Below are positions 9,674 through 18,221 of a DNA stretch of 64,000 bases, piece by piece. Each line of letters opens with the position of its first letter. The first letter of the stretch is position 1. The stretch is taken from positions 62,001-126,000 of the forward strand of contig CAWHCT010000004.1 of the NCBI GenBank assembly GCA_963827785.1. The letters run 5' to 3'. The position numbers and the translations under genes are program-made. Source of the stretch: Site-B1 sp963827785 (GTDB lineage Bacteria > Bacteroidota > Bacteroidia > Flavobacteriales > Flavobacteriaceae). The notes under the pieces are model-generated. The model searched no databases and was not told the DNA's origin. It saw only the letters and a list, made by a program, of their open reading frames with translations.

Positions 9674-10384
9674 ATGCTTTTATCTGCACTGGTTTTAGGT
9701 CTATTAGGAAGCTTTCATTGCGTTGGAATGTGCGGACCTATCGCCTTTATGTTACCTGTTGATAGACAGAATTCTTTTAAAAAAATATTCCAAATTACTT
9801 TATATCACCTTGGCAGGTTAATTACCTATAGTTTAATTGGGTTGATCTTTGGTTTGGTCGGGAAAGGACTTTATATCTTCGGATTTCAACAACAATTATC
9901 CATTGTTATAGGCATCATTATGATAGTCGCTGTTTTAATACCATATCACACCTTCAACAGATATAATTTTTCAAAACCCATCTATCGTTTCATTTCAAAA
10001 ATTAAATCAGCTTTGGGTAAGGAATTAAAGAAAAAATCGCCTGACACTTTTCTAACCATCGGTTTTTTAAATGGGTTTCTTCCTTGCGGATTGGTTTATA
10101 TGGCTCTTTTTGCTGCAATAGCTTCTGGTAGTGCTTTAAAAGGCAGTTTGTATATGTTTGTATTTGGTTTAGGCACCATTCCGCTTATGACTACTGCAAT
10201 TTATTTTAGCAGATTTTTAAGTGGTGTAGTAAGAAATAAAATTCAAAAGGCCATTCCAGTATTTGTGGTGATAATTGGTTTATTATTTGTTCTTAGAGGC
10301 CTTGGATTGGGTATCCCATATATTTCTCCTACTCCTGTTTCGGACATTGCAACAAGCCAAATGGAGTGTGTCGATCCCAAATAA
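9674..10384 (+). CDS. TauE/SafE-type membrane protein of the cco operon
   Basis: This 236-residue protein has about six transmembrane helices. The first helix carries HCVGMCGPI and the second half carries NGFLPCGLVYMAL, a pair of cysteine motifs found in the UreH/TauE-SafE-like proteins linked to cytochrome oxidase and copper handling. It is usually annotated as a sulfite exporter family protein, but its place at the end of the cco operon and its membrane cysteines suggest a role in metal delivery for oxidase assembly. That function is inferred. It is the last gene before a terminator-like hairpin. Confidence 0.88.
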   Translation: MLLSALVLGLLGSFHCVGMCGPIAFMLPVDRQNSFKKIFQITLYHLGRLITYSLIGLIFGLVGKGLYIFGFQQQLSIVIGIIMIVAVLIPYHTFNRYNFSKPIYRFISKIKSALGKELKKKSPDTFLTIGFLNGFLPCGLVYMALFAAIASGSALKGSLYMFVFGLGTIPLMTTAIYFSRFLSGVVRNKIQKAIPVFVVIIGLLFVLRGLGLGIPYISPTPVSDIATSQMECVDPK

Positions 10385-10385
10385 A

Positions 10386-10414
10386 AAAGAGAATTGCCAA
10401 AAACAACTCTCTTT
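10386..10414 (+). terminator. Probable terminator of the cco operon
   Basis: An 11-bp stem (10386-10396 with 10404-10414, one A-C mismatch) and a 7-base loop begins just after the last cco gene's stop codon. The 3' arm ends in TTT and the tail is only weakly T-rich. Confidence 0.55.
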
Positions 10415-10451
10415 CTTCAATCAACCAATTTATCAATTAACTATTAAACTT

Positions 10452-11285
10452 TTAAATTTTAAATGTAATCACGGGTAATGCAGAATGATTAGCAACATCC
10501 TCTCCTACACTTCCTGTAAAAAAATGTGCAATTCCCTTTCTTCCATGAGTTGGAATGGCAATAATATCGGCTCCAACTTTATTTGAAAAATTTATAATAC
10601 CTCTTTCAACACTATAATCAGCCTGATAATGGACGTTTTTCATATTATCCAGATTGCCATCTGCCTTCATTAAAAAGTCGGCTACTCGTGTATCAATTTC
10701 AGTGGTGCTCCTAAAATTTTCATTAGGTAAATTGACATATAACAAATTTATATTCGAATCAAAGGCTTTAAAAAGTTTAGTTGCATTTAAATAAGGGCGA
10801 ATATTTTCAAATTTAAAATCACAGGCGAAAACTACTTCATCAAGCTTTAAGTCTGATATTCTGTTTTTTACTACAAAAACCGGTATATCTGAGTTTCTGA
10901 CTACTTTCTCTGTATTGGAGCCAATAAAAATATCTCTAGAACCACTTGTACCATGCGATCCCATAACAACCAAACTGGCATCATGCTCCATTGCTACTTC
11001 ATTGACCTCACTAAAAACCTTAAAGTGTTTTACAATAGGTGTTATTTTTATTCCTTCCAGATAATCCTTTTGTAAAAACTCATCAAATTTGGCTTCGGCA
11101 ATTTTTAATAAAAATATAGCAGTTGTTTGATGTTGACCACTTGATTTGGTAAGCAAACCTGTTGCCAATTCAAGCATATGTAATACCAAAAGCTCTGCGT
11201 TGGTCCTTCTTGCTATTCCTGCTGCAACTTCTAAAGCATACTCGGAATGATTTGAAAAATCAATTGGTACAATTATTTTTTCCAT
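10452..11285 (-). CDS. Tandem universal stress protein (UspA family)
   Basis: This 277-residue protein contains two UspA domains, about residues 1-145 and 150-277. The first has the ATP-binding G-2x-G-9x-G(S/T)-like region around VVMGSHGTSGSRDIFIGSNTE, and the second ends with a similar IAIPTHGRKGIAHFFTGS. Such tandem proteins are common in Flavobacteria and are linked to stress and low-energy states. It is divergent from sodC and convergent with the cco operon. Its leader shares 15 bases with that of the lipoprotein gene at 13694-14203. Confidence 0.93.
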   Translation of the reverse strand: MEKIIVPIDFSNHSEYALEVAAGIARRTNAELLVLHMLELATGLLTKSSGQHQTTAIFLLKIAEAKFDEFLQKDYLEGIKITPIVKHFKVFSEVNEVAMEHDASLVVMGSHGTSGSRDIFIGSNTEKVVRNSDIPVFVVKNRISDLKLDEVVFACDFKFENIRPYLNATKLFKAFDSNINLLYVNLPNENFRSTTEIDTRVADFLMKADGNLDNMKNVHYQADYSVERGIINFSNKVGADIIAIPTHGRKGIAHFFTGSVGEDVANHSALPVITFKI

Positions 11286-11299
11286 TTGTTGGTTTTAAG
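11285..11299 (-). promoter_or_regulatory. Leader motif shared with the NTF2-like lipoprotein gene
   Basis: Read on the minus strand, CTTAAAACCAACAAA runs directly into the UspA start codon. The same 15 bases precede the start codon at 14203. Neither contains a Shine-Dalgarno sequence. It may be a translation-initiation leader; this is an inference from the identity. Confidence 0.45.
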
Positions 11300-11523
11300 T
11301 TAGTACAGAACCCATTAACCTAAATTATGTCAATTTAGTAGAGTTCTTTAATTCAAATTTACTCAAAATAAAAATTAATCAATATGATTTATATCAGCAG
11401 ATCTCCTAAAGCGATTATTGTTTTGGATAAAATATTAATTGTAAAAGTATTAATAGAAAATAATTAGTAAATTGGATGCAACATTTGTTTTTAAGATTTA
11501 AAGAATTTAATAACTATAACATT

Positions 11524-12084
11524 ATGAAGAAATCAGTATTCGCTTTAGTACTTGCCATTACGTTTATAATTGGATGTAAAAAAGAAAAAAAGGAAGACGA
11601 TAAAAAAGTTGAAGAAACCGTATCAGTTGAAGTAAAAAAAATAAAATTGAAACTGGACCCTAAAAGTAATTCCAATGTATCTGGAAATGTGGTCTTTTCA
11701 GAAGAGAATGGAGTAGTCACCATGACTGCAATTATGAGTGGACTGAGTCCTGGATCACATGCTATTCACTTACATGAAAAAGCTGATTGTTCTGCAGAAG
11801 ATGCCACATCCACAGGGGGTCACTGGAATCCAACTTCTGAACAGCATGGTAAATGGGGAGCTCCGGAAGGATATCATAAAGGTGATATAGGGAATTTTGA
11901 AGCGGATGAAAAAGGCAATGGTACTATTACTTTTAGTACAGACCAATGGTGTATTGGATGTGGCGACCCAAATAAGGACATCTTGGGTAAAGCAGTTATT
12001 GTTCACGAAGGTAAGGACGATTTTGTTACTCAACCTACGGGAGCAGCTGGTGGACGAGTAACTTGTGGCGCTGTTATTGAATAG
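11524..12084 (+). CDS. sodC: Copper/zinc superoxide dismutase, lipoprotein
   Basis: This enzyme converts superoxide to hydrogen peroxide and oxygen outside the cytoplasm. The ATG at 11524 (MKKSVFALV) gives a lipoprotein signal with lipobox FIIGC; a longer frame from 11476 would hide the signal and is rejected. Copper ligands H82 and H84 lie in the HLH motif, and the zinc/disulfide region TSTGGHWNP and the C-terminal GAAGGRVTCG are present. An acidic, lysine-rich linker follows the lipid-attached cysteine. It is monocistronic, with a strong terminator downstream. Confidence 0.95.
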   Translation: MKKSVFALVLAITFIIGCKKEKKEDDKKVEETVSVEVKKIKLKLDPKSNSNVSGNVVFSEENGVVTMTAIMSGLSPGSHAIHLHEKADCSAEDATSTGGHWNPTSEQHGKWGAPEGYHKGDIGNFEADEKGNGTITFSTDQWCIGCGDPNKDILGKAVIVHEGKDDFVTQPTGAAGGRVTCGAVIE

Positions 12085-12103
12085 CAGGAATAGATATAGA
12101 ATT

Positions 12104-12132
12104 AAAAGCTGCTTTTATAAGTAGCTTTTTTA
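12104..12132 (+). terminator. Rho-independent terminator after sodC
   Basis: An 11-bp stem (12104-12114 with 12119-12129, one G-T pair) with a 4-base loop ends in a run of T. It lies 20 bp after the sodC stop. Confidence 0.85.
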
Positions 12133-12155
12133 ATTATGCATAATTCATAAATCAA

Positions 12156-13328
12156 ATGAATCCTTCATCATCTGGCTGGATAAAAAAATTACTTCTGGAG
12201 TTATATGAAAATCAAACTCTGGCCTCTATCAATATTAATGAATTGTATTTTGATTTGAGAGGTTGTGGTTTTATTTATGGAAGTAACCAGGCCGTAGTCA
12301 ATGACTATGTTTTAAATAATGATCTCACAAAGGAAGAATACGCCAAGTTGAATTTAATTATTGGCTTATTTACTGCATATCAAAAAAGAGACGATTCCAT
12401 TTCATTCATTGAAAGTGTTATTGATTTCTATACTGAAATTAATGAACATAAATCATCCTTCTTCAATGGTATTTTAAATAGTAAGAAAACCAATCTTTTA
12501 TTAGAAAAAATTATTCATAAGCGCATACAACTGGATGATAATTTTTTTACTAAGAATTTTAATTACTTTATTACGAATGCTTTATTGTTTGTGGATGTGT
12601 TGGCTTATATACAGTTTTTAAAAACCGGTAGTTTATCAGATGAATTCATAAAAAATCTGGAAGCCAAAATAGAAACAATTGTTGTACAAGTATTGAATTC
12701 TAAAAAATATAAATCCAAGTATGATAAAAGTTTAATCAAGTTATTAGAAGCATCTCTTCGTTATCAACAAAGTGAGCCTATGAGCTATGATAAGGCAATA
12801 CAACTTACTGAAAATAAATTAGAAGCGCAGTATTTACTGGATATTGCCTGCATGGCTACTTGGAGTGATCTAAAAATAGATGCTAACGAAAAAACTTTTT
12901 TAGAAAAATTGAGTAATGACCTTGATTTATTACCGGAACAATTAGAAAAGTCTGTAATTTCAGTAAATTTCTTTTATACAGTTAATAAGGATAACATTGC
13001 TCTTTTGAGCTCAAAAAATTTAGTGAAAAGTTTTTATGACAATTCAAGTAGTATGGTGAGTAAACTTATTTCAAGAAACAGTAAACGGCTGTTAAATGAA
13101 TTAAGGGAAAGTAAAGAATTAATGGTTTTATTATCGAAATCGACCTTGAGGGAATTAACAGAAGAAGAACAAAAAAAAGTGCAGGATCAGCTCATTGATA
13201 TATTTAAGAGTATTCCAAGTTTAGCTATTTTTATGTTACCGGGAGGAGCTTTATTATTGCCGCTGGTAATTAAATTCATTCCAAAATTACTACCTTCTGC
13301 CTTTGATGATAACAGGGTTGAAGATTAA
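12156..13328 (+). CDS. LETM1-related protein with a TerB-like middle region
   Basis: This 390-residue protein ends with a LETM1-like segment (about residues 345-390: LPGGALLLPLVIKFIPKLLP), the hallmark of the mitochondrial inner-membrane LETM1 family. The middle (about residues 205-270) resembles TerB-type helical domains, with an acidic DLKIDANEKTFL motif. Related Flavobacteria proteins are annotated as LETM1-related biofilm-associated proteins, but no mechanism is known to me. It has no signal peptide and only one clearly hydrophobic stretch, near the C terminus. It starts at ATG 12156, 11 bp before the DUF1456 gene begins, and probably shares a transcript with it. Confidence 0.8.
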   Translation: MNPSSSGWIKKLLLELYENQTLASININELYFDLRGCGFIYGSNQAVVNDYVLNNDLTKEEYAKLNLIIGLFTAYQKRDDSISFIESVIDFYTEINEHKSSFFNGILNSKKTNLLLEKIIHKRIQLDDNFFTKNFNYFITNALLFVDVLAYIQFLKTGSLSDEFIKNLEAKIETIVVQVLNSKKYKSKYDKSLIKLLEASLRYQQSEPMSYDKAIQLTENKLEAQYLLDIACMATWSDLKIDANEKTFLEKLSNDLDLLPEQLEKSVISVNFFYTVNKDNIALLSSKNLVKSFYDNSSSMVSKLISRNSKRLLNELRESKELMVLLSKSTLRELTEEEQKKVQDQLIDIFKSIPSLAIFMLPGGALLLPLVIKFIPKLLPSAFDDNRVED

Positions 13329-13339
13329 AACGAAAAAAA

Positions 13340-13612
13340 ATGGGTTTATCCAATAATGATATATTTAAAAAGTTACGTGTCGCTCATAAACTTCGTGATG
13401 ACGATATTGTTAAAATATGCGCCCTAAAAGATTTCAGAATTAGTAAAAGTGAGATCAATTCTTTTTTTCGCAATGAAAATCATCCTAAATATGTTGAATG
13501 TGGTGACCAGATACTTCGGAATTTCTTAGATGGTCTCATTATACATTTACGTGGACCAATGCCAAGTAAGAAGGAATTAGAAAAAACTAATAAAAGTAAT
13601 AAAGCAAAATAG
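13340..13612 (+). CDS. DUF1456 family protein (YehS-like)
   Basis: This 90-residue protein matches the pattern of DUF1456/YehS: NNDIFKKLRVAHKLRDDDIV, then ISKSEINSFFRNENHPKY, and a closing helix ending in charged residues. The family is of unknown function, with a paired helical repeat suggestive of nucleic-acid or protein binding. It follows the LETM1-related gene after 11 bp and is followed by a strong hairpin. Confidence 0.88.
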   Translation: MGLSNNDIFKKLRVAHKLRDDDIVKICALKDFRISKSEINSFFRNENHPKYVECGDQILRNFLDGLIIHLRGPMPSKKELEKTNKSNKAK

Positions 13613-13644
13613 TATTCATAACTAAACTGGATTTATTATGCTCA

Positions 13645-13672
13645 AAAAGCCTTCAAATTATTGAAGGCTTTT
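13645..13672 (+). terminator. Strong, probably bidirectional terminator
   Basis: A perfect 12-bp stem (13645-13656 with 13661-13672) and a 4-base loop lies between two converging genes. It is followed by T-rich sequence on the plus strand and by a T run on the minus strand, so it can serve both DUF1456 and the lipoprotein gene at 13694. Confidence 0.88.
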
Positions 13673-13693
13673 ATTTTTTCTAAATATTACATA

Positions 13694-14203
13694 CTACTCT
13701 TCGCTATGTAAATACATAAATAATCCTGTAAAATCGGCATAGGCCTGTTGGTACAATATTTTTCCATCGGCATCAAAATCAAATGATTCATACATTCTCA
13801 TTACACCTGATCTCGCTTCAGTAGAGTCTGTAGCAGGAAGAGTTACTTTCCAATCGCCATAATAGCGTACAGAACCATCAGGAACTTTAGTTTCAGCGTT
13901 TACGCCCGGCAATAGAACAACAGGATCTGTCAACATTTCAAAATCATACATTTCCCAAAGCTCTGCATCTCTGGATTTTATATCATCCAGATTTAAAGAA
14001 TCATTTGCTCCAAAATTTGTTTCGTATAAAACAAAATTATCAGAATACATGGAATAATCCATGGCTTCATTTTCAAATCCTTCAATATTTGCTAATGCAG
14101 TTAGTGAATTCTTTTCGAAGGCCTCATTAGCAGCATTATCTACCTTCGGCTGGCATGCTATAAATAAAATTGATAAGCTAAGAATAGAATAAAATGTTTT
14201 CAT
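13694..14203 (-). CDS. NTF2-like lipoprotein
   Basis: The start is ATG 14203 (MKTFYSIL), giving a lipoprotein signal with lipobox LFIAC; a longer frame from 14245 is rejected. The 169-residue product then shows an NTF2/SnoaL-like pattern: an N-terminal helix, a FVLYETNFG strand, a long acidic loop and the closing strands VMRMYESFDFDADGKI. Such folds bind small ligands or act as scaffolds, and no substrate can be proposed. It is convergent with DUF1456 and shares its leader motif with the UspA gene. Confidence 0.75.
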   Translation of the reverse strand: MKTFYSILSLSILFIACQPKVDNAANEAFEKNSLTALANIEGFENEAMDYSMYSDNFVLYETNFGANDSLNLDDIKSRDAELWEMYDFEMLTDPVVLLPGVNAETKVPDGSVRYYGDWKVTLPATDSTEARSGVMRMYESFDFDADGKILYQQAYADFTGLFMYLHSEE

Positions 14204-14218
14204 TTTGTTGGTTTTAAG
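14204..14218 (-). promoter_or_regulatory. Leader motif shared with the UspA gene
   Basis: CTTAAAACCAACAAA on the minus strand runs directly into the start codon at 14203 and is identical to the leader of the UspA gene (11285-11299). Confidence 0.45.
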
Positions 14219-14392
14219 ATGGTTAATAATTATAAAGTTAATCAATATACTGGATTTTTTATCAACCCTGTTTTTTTATTTTAAGATTATTGAATAAAAA
14301 CTTATTTAAAAACAATTTATTATATTGCTTTTTGTAATGTATAACTTAACTTAAAAATAATTTTTTCCCTACAATATTTAATATAACTATTC

Positions 14393-15985
14393 GTGCTAAA
14401 AACCTTTAGGTTCCATATCGTTTTAATAATTGCATTAATTTCAGGAGCTGTGGTTATGCAAATCTTACTGAGTTCTCACTTAAAATCTATTGAAGCAGAA
14501 AACCAAAATAGATTATTAAAAATACAATCAGATGCTATGTTGCGGGCCCAAGCTGGAATGGATGTATATACTGCTCTTGTTTCATCATTAAGAAGTTTTG
14601 TTAAAAATACTCCTGAATTCCCTTCTGAAAAACAATTTCAAAGTTACTTGAATGATTTCCTGTCAGAGTTAAAATTCAATGACTCAATTGTAGTCAATTT
14701 TGTGAATACAAATCATGAATTTGTCTATGTTTTTGCACCGAACGAAATAGATCCGGCAGAATTAAAAGGGAAAAGTGTTAAGGACTTAAGAACTGAGGAA
14801 GAAATAGATGAACTAAGTAAACTATTGCTTACGAATGAAATAAAATTATTTGAACCTATTAATTTAAAGGAAGGTTGGGCTGGATTTCCATTTAACTTTT
14901 CTGTCAAAGATATAAAAGGCCAACCTATAGGCTATATGGCGCCAATCATTAACGTAAAATATCTATTAGATTATTTTTATCCAATTAATGATAGTGAGTT
15001 CGTTCATTATTTTAAATATAAAGATAGTATTTACATTACTCGTGAAGCAGTATATGATGGATCAACTATTTTTAATAAAAAAAGAGATGCCCAATTCTTT
15101 AGGAACTATAATATAGATCCAAATAATTTTATCAGTGATAATCTTAACTTATTTGGACTTAATTTGGAGGTTGGAACCGCATATAAAAAACAACCTGAGA
15201 TTCAAAGTAATCTAGTTCTTGTGTCTTATATCTGGTATGTTGGTCTTATAGTTTTTTCTATAATAACTCTAGTACAGTTCTTTAGGAATTATAAGTTAAA
15301 TAGCAAATTAGAAATTGCGCAGAAAGTCATAGAACAAAAAAATATTAAACTTCAAAAACGTGTAGACCAAGTTCAGACATTAATTCAGGAAATACATCAT
15401 AGAATTAAAAATAATATGATGATTATTACCAGTTTGATAGATATGCAAAGCAAAGAGTATAAAGACCCAAAGATAAAACAGGCTCTCCAGCAAAGTAAAA
15501 ATCGTATTAAAAGTATATCACTAGTTCATCAAAAACTATATGATAGCGATACACTAAATGACATTAAAGTAAAAGACTATATAAATCAGCTGATAAACTA
15601 TATTGATCAAACTGTGAATTTTTCAGAAAGAGAAATAACTAAAGAAATCAATATCCCCCCGGATTTAAACTTTGATGGTGAAACAATGATGCCTCTTGGG
15701 TTAATATTAAATGAATTATTGATCAATAGCTATAAATATGCCTTTAAATCGGCTAAAAAAAATAGATTAAGCATAGAAATTAATCTGTCTGATGATGGCT
15801 ACATCCTTATTTATGATGATCATGGACCCGGATTACCTCAAACTATAGATTTAAAAAATAGTTCGTCGCTTGGTTTACAACTTATTATGTTGTTGGTAGA
15901 AGAATTACATGGAAGTATAACTTACAAAAAGGATGATTTAAGCAAATTTGAGATTAACTTTAAACCGAAGTCCAGCGTTAAATAA
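14393..15985 (+). CDS. Membrane sensor histidine kinase, HisKA_2 type
   Basis: This 530-residue kinase has a transmembrane helix at residues ~6-26, an extracytoplasmic sensor region of about 250 residues with no domain I can name, and a second helix near 280-305. A coiled-coil linker leads to the phosphoacceptor motif IHHRIKNN with its histidines at 335-336, and a HATPase domain with GLILNELLINSYKYAF and DDHGPGLP. The HisKA_2 family often acts without a dedicated response regulator next to it, and none is present here. The start is GTG 14393, because the first helix would be lost from the next ATG. It is convergent with the YfiT-like gene, 16 bp apart. Confidence 0.9.
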   Translation: MLKTFRFHIVLIIALISGAVVMQILLSSHLKSIEAENQNRLLKIQSDAMLRAQAGMDVYTALVSSLRSFVKNTPEFPSEKQFQSYLNDFLSELKFNDSIVVNFVNTNHEFVYVFAPNEIDPAELKGKSVKDLRTEEEIDELSKLLLTNEIKLFEPINLKEGWAGFPFNFSVKDIKGQPIGYMAPIINVKYLLDYFYPINDSEFVHYFKYKDSIYITREAVYDGSTIFNKKRDAQFFRNYNIDPNNFISDNLNLFGLNLEVGTAYKKQPEIQSNLVLVSYIWYVGLIVFSIITLVQFFRNYKLNSKLEIAQKVIEQKNIKLQKRVDQVQTLIQEIHHRIKNNMMIITSLIDMQSKEYKDPKIKQALQQSKNRIKSISLVHQKLYDSDTLNDIKVKDYINQLINYIDQTVNFSEREITKEINIPPDLNFDGETMMPLGLILNELLINSYKYAFKSAKKNRLSIEINLSDDGYILIYDDHGPGLPQTIDLKNSSSLGLQLIMLLVEELHGSITYKKDDLSKFEINFKPKSSVK

Positions 15986-16001
15986 ATTTAAATTCTTGTT
16001 A

Positions 16002-16544
16002 TTACCAGCCTTTTGATTTGATCAAATTCTTGATATGAGCGTAATGATGATTGCTATGCCAGGCATAAATACCGATATTCTTCCATAATACAACTTCTTC
16101 ATTATGTTCAGGATGAATAAATGATCTTTGAAGTTCTTTTTCATCTATAGCTTTTAGCAAGTAAACTAATTTTGCATGAACCGCATTTAAATGAATTAAA
16201 GAAAGTTCTATTGGCGCTGTCTTTGCATCTGGTAATTCTGCCCAAAGTTTTTCATAATAATATTTTATTACAGGTTTGTCCTCTGTGAGCGCCCACTTGA
16301 ACCTGATGTAACTGTGGTGATGACTATCGGCCAAATGATGAACAACTTGCCTAATAGTCCATCCCTCTGCTCTGTATCTTGTATCCAGTTGTGAATCGGA
16401 CAAATTTTCAACTAAGGTTTTCAGACTATCAGGAAAATGTTCTAAAATTGATATCCAATCATTCACTAAATCTGTTGAATATTTTTCAGGGCTATCAAAT
16501 TTGCCAATAGGATATCTTAATTTTTCTAATTCTGATTGGTTCAT
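16002..16544 (-). CDS. YfiT-type bacillithiol transferase (DinB superfamily)
   Basis: This 180-residue protein has the DinB/YfiT four-helix fold with its metal ligands visible: HHLADSHHH near residues 70-78 and WHSNHHYAH near 163-171. YfiT proteins are predicted metal-dependent hydrolases or bacillithiol S-transferases used in detoxification. The N-terminal LRYPIGKF motif is typical of the YfiT branch. Bacillithiol use is known in Bacteroidetes, but the substrate here is unknown. Confidence 0.9.
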   Translation of the reverse strand: MNQSELEKLRYPIGKFDSPEKYSTDLVNDWISILEHFPDSLKTLVENLSDSQLDTRYRAEGWTIRQVVHHLADSHHHSYIRFKWALTEDKPVIKYYYEKLWAELPDAKTAPIELSLIHLNAVHAKLVYLLKAIDEKELQRSFIHPEHNEEVVLWKNIGIYAWHSNHHYAHIKNLIKSKGW

Positions 16545-16555
16545 ATTTCTAAATT

Positions 16556-16590
16556 AAAAAAAAACCTGCATTAATATGCAGGTTTTTTTT
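16556..16590 (-). terminator. Rho-independent terminator of the ruvX-def-DUF5606 group
   Basis: A perfect core stem (16565-16571 with 16576-16582) is extended by A and T runs on both sides, around a 4-base loop. On the minus strand it lies just after the DUF5606 stop and ends in a T run. It separates that group from the YfiT-like gene. Confidence 0.88.
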
Positions 16591-16606
16591 CTTATTAAGA
16601 AGTTAT

Positions 16607-17038
16607 TTACTCTTCCTCATCATTTTTATTTTCTTTCTCATCTTTTTCTTCCTCCAATGAAAGCAGGTCGTTTTTATGCAATAAATTGTACCATTGCACA
16701 ATTTTTTTTATATCACTGGCATAAACTTTGTCCTCATCATAGTCTGGTAGAATCCCAAAAAAATATTCTTCCAGAGTATCCTTGTTATCTTTATGGCTTA
16801 TACTTGTCTGGCCACCATTTTCTTTATCACTTATAGCTTTAAAAACTTTCCTTAACGGAACTTCCTCGGTCAAAGTATAAACAGCTATTTCACTTAATAC
16901 ACTCACGTTGTTCTGAACACTGACTGAAACTTTTTTGCCATCTAATAAGGATTCGGCAACAAAACCACCTCTTGTTTGTGTTTTTAATTGAAATAAACCC
17001 GGTTTTCCCGAAATGGATAAAATTTTATCTAAGCCCAT
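16607..17038 (-). CDS. DUF5606 protein
   Basis: This 143-residue protein begins MGLDKILSISGKPGLFQL, the signature of DUF5606, a family found almost only in Bacteroidetes and of unknown function. The body looks like a small SH3- or KOW-like beta domain (residues 1-60) plus helices, and the tail is a string of Glu, Lys and Asp from about residue 127. It lies downstream of def with its own promoter-like sequence. Confidence 0.88.
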   Translation of the reverse strand: MGLDKILSISGKPGLFQLKTQTRGGFVAESLLDGKKVSVSVQNNVSVLSEIAVYTLTEEVPLRKVFKAISDKENGGQTSISHKDNKDTLEEYFFGILPDYDEDKVYASDIKKIVQWYNLLHKNDLLSLEEEKDEKENKNDEEE

Positions 17039-17062
17039 ATTAAGATGTTATTTTTAAAGCCG

Positions 17063-17093
17063 CAAATATGCATTGTTTACACTACTAATCAAA
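17063..17093 (-). promoter_or_regulatory. Probable promoter of the DUF5606 gene
   Basis: On the minus strand, TTTG (17093-17090), a 19-bp spacer and CATATTTG (17070-17063) match the Bacteroidetes TTTG-N19-TAnnTTTG pattern in all but one position of the -7 element. It sits between the def stop and the DUF5606 start. Confidence 0.55.
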
Positions 17094-17096
17094 GAA

Positions 17097-17687
17097 TTAT
17101 CGTTTCTTTTTTATATCTGGGAAACGCATTTTATAATCTACTTTAATTTTCCCTTTACTTATATTTAAAAGTTTACTTTTTATCAAACGTTTTTTTAAGG
17201 AAGATATCTTATCAGTGAAAAGAATTCCTTCAATATGATCATACTCATGTTGGATCACTCTAGCCGCAAGACCTTTATATTCTTTGGTATGTTTTTCAAA
17301 AAGCTCGTCATAAAATTCAATTGTAATTTTTGGCTGACGGAACACATCCTCTCTAATATCAGGAATACTCAAACAGCCTTCTGTAAATGCCCATTCATCG
17401 CCTTCTTCTTTAATGATCTTTGGATTGATAAAGGTTTGTTTAAAATCTTTTAAAAAAATTTGTTCTTCAATACTCAAGGCTTCATCTTCTGAAAATGGTT
17501 CAGTATCAACAATAAATAACCGAATTGAAAGCCCTATTTGCGGAGCAGCTAATCCTACTCCCATTGCGCTATACATCGTTTCATACATAGTATTAACGAG
17601 CTCTTCCAGATTTGGATAGTCCTTGGTTATGTCTTTTCCTTTTTTTCTTAAAACAGTGTCGCCATAGGCCACAATCGGTAAAATCAT
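17097..17687 (-). CDS. def: Peptide deformylase
   Basis: This enzyme removes the formyl group from new protein N termini. All three family motifs are present: GVGLAAPQIG at residues 43-52, EGCLSIP with metal-ligand C105, and HEYDH at 147-151, whose histidines complete the metal site. The 196-residue length is normal. It follows ruvX after 22 bp, a gene pair common in Flavobacteriaceae. Confidence 0.97.
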   Translation of the reverse strand: MILPIVAYGDTVLRKKGKDITKDYPNLEELVNTMYETMYSAMGVGLAAPQIGLSIRLFIVDTEPFSEDEALSIEEQIFLKDFKQTFINPKIIKEEGDEWAFTEGCLSIPDIREDVFRQPKITIEFYDELFEKHTKEYKGLAARVIQHEYDHIEGILFTDKISSLKKRLIKSKLLNISKGKIKVDYKMRFPDIKKKR

Positions 17688-17709
17688 TATTGTGATAGTT
17701 TACTATTAA

Positions 17710-18123
17710 TCATTTTTTATTATACAGGTAATCTTGTAATATTATGGTTGCACTTATCTCATCTATAAGTGCTTTATTTTGTCTTTGCTTTTTCTTTAAA
17801 CCTCCGTCTATCATGGTTTGAAATGCCATTTTAGATGTAAATCGCTCATCCACACGTTTAACCGGAATATCAGGAAATTTTTTATCAAGTTGTAATAAAA
17901 AAGGTTCTATGAATGCTTCACTTTGTGATGCTGCACCATCTTTTTGCTTAGGCTCTCCTACAAGGAACAACTCAACTTTTTCATCGCTAATATAGTTGCT
18001 TAAAAAATTCATCAGCTCTTTTGTATTCACAGTAGTTAAACCGGAAGCAATAATTTGAAGTTCATCAGTTACAGCAATACCAGTTCTTTTTTGTCCATAA
18101 TCAATAGCCAATATGCGAGCCAT
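17710..18123 (-). CDS. ruvX: Pre-16S rRNA nuclease YqgF/RuvX
   Basis: This 137-residue protein has the RNase H-like fold of YqgF, which trims the 5' end of 16S rRNA. The motifs AIDYGQKRTGIAV at the N terminus, the central VGEPK, and VKRVDERFTS followed by the closing DEISA give the usual acidic catalytic set. It heads the minus-strand group ruvX-def. Confidence 0.95.
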   Translation of the reverse strand: MARILAIDYGQKRTGIAVTDELQIIASGLTTVNTKELMNFLSNYISDEKVELFLVGEPKQKDGAASQSEAFIEPFLLQLDKKFPDIPVKRVDERFTSKMAFQTMIDGGLKKKQRQNKALIDEISATIILQDYLYNKK

Positions 18124-18137
18124 TTTTAATTTTTGTG

Positions 18138-18145
18138 CAAATTTA
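18138..18145 (-). promoter_or_regulatory. Possible -7 element of ruvX
   Basis: TAAATTTG on the minus strand matches TAnnTTTG exactly, 14 bp before the ruvX start codon. No clear -33 element is visible. Confidence 0.4.
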
Positions 18146-18195
18146 GTCTTTATATTTTATACCGTAAATATTATGCCAAATAATAATTTAGAACT

Positions 18196-18203
18196 TATAT
18201 TTG
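18196..18203 (+). promoter_or_regulatory. Possible -7 element of dapD
   Basis: TATATTTG matches the -7 consensus exactly, 18 bp before the dapD ATG at 18222. The -33 region lacks a clear TTG. Confidence 0.4.
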
Positions 18204-18221
18204 CTCCAAAGTGATATTATA

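Noticed and set aside
10275..10478. Open frame overlapping the end of the cco operon
   Set aside because: It overlaps the TauE/SafE-like gene in another frame and has no family features.
11476..11523. Longer start for sodC
   Set aside because: It would put 16 residues before a typical lipoprotein signal.
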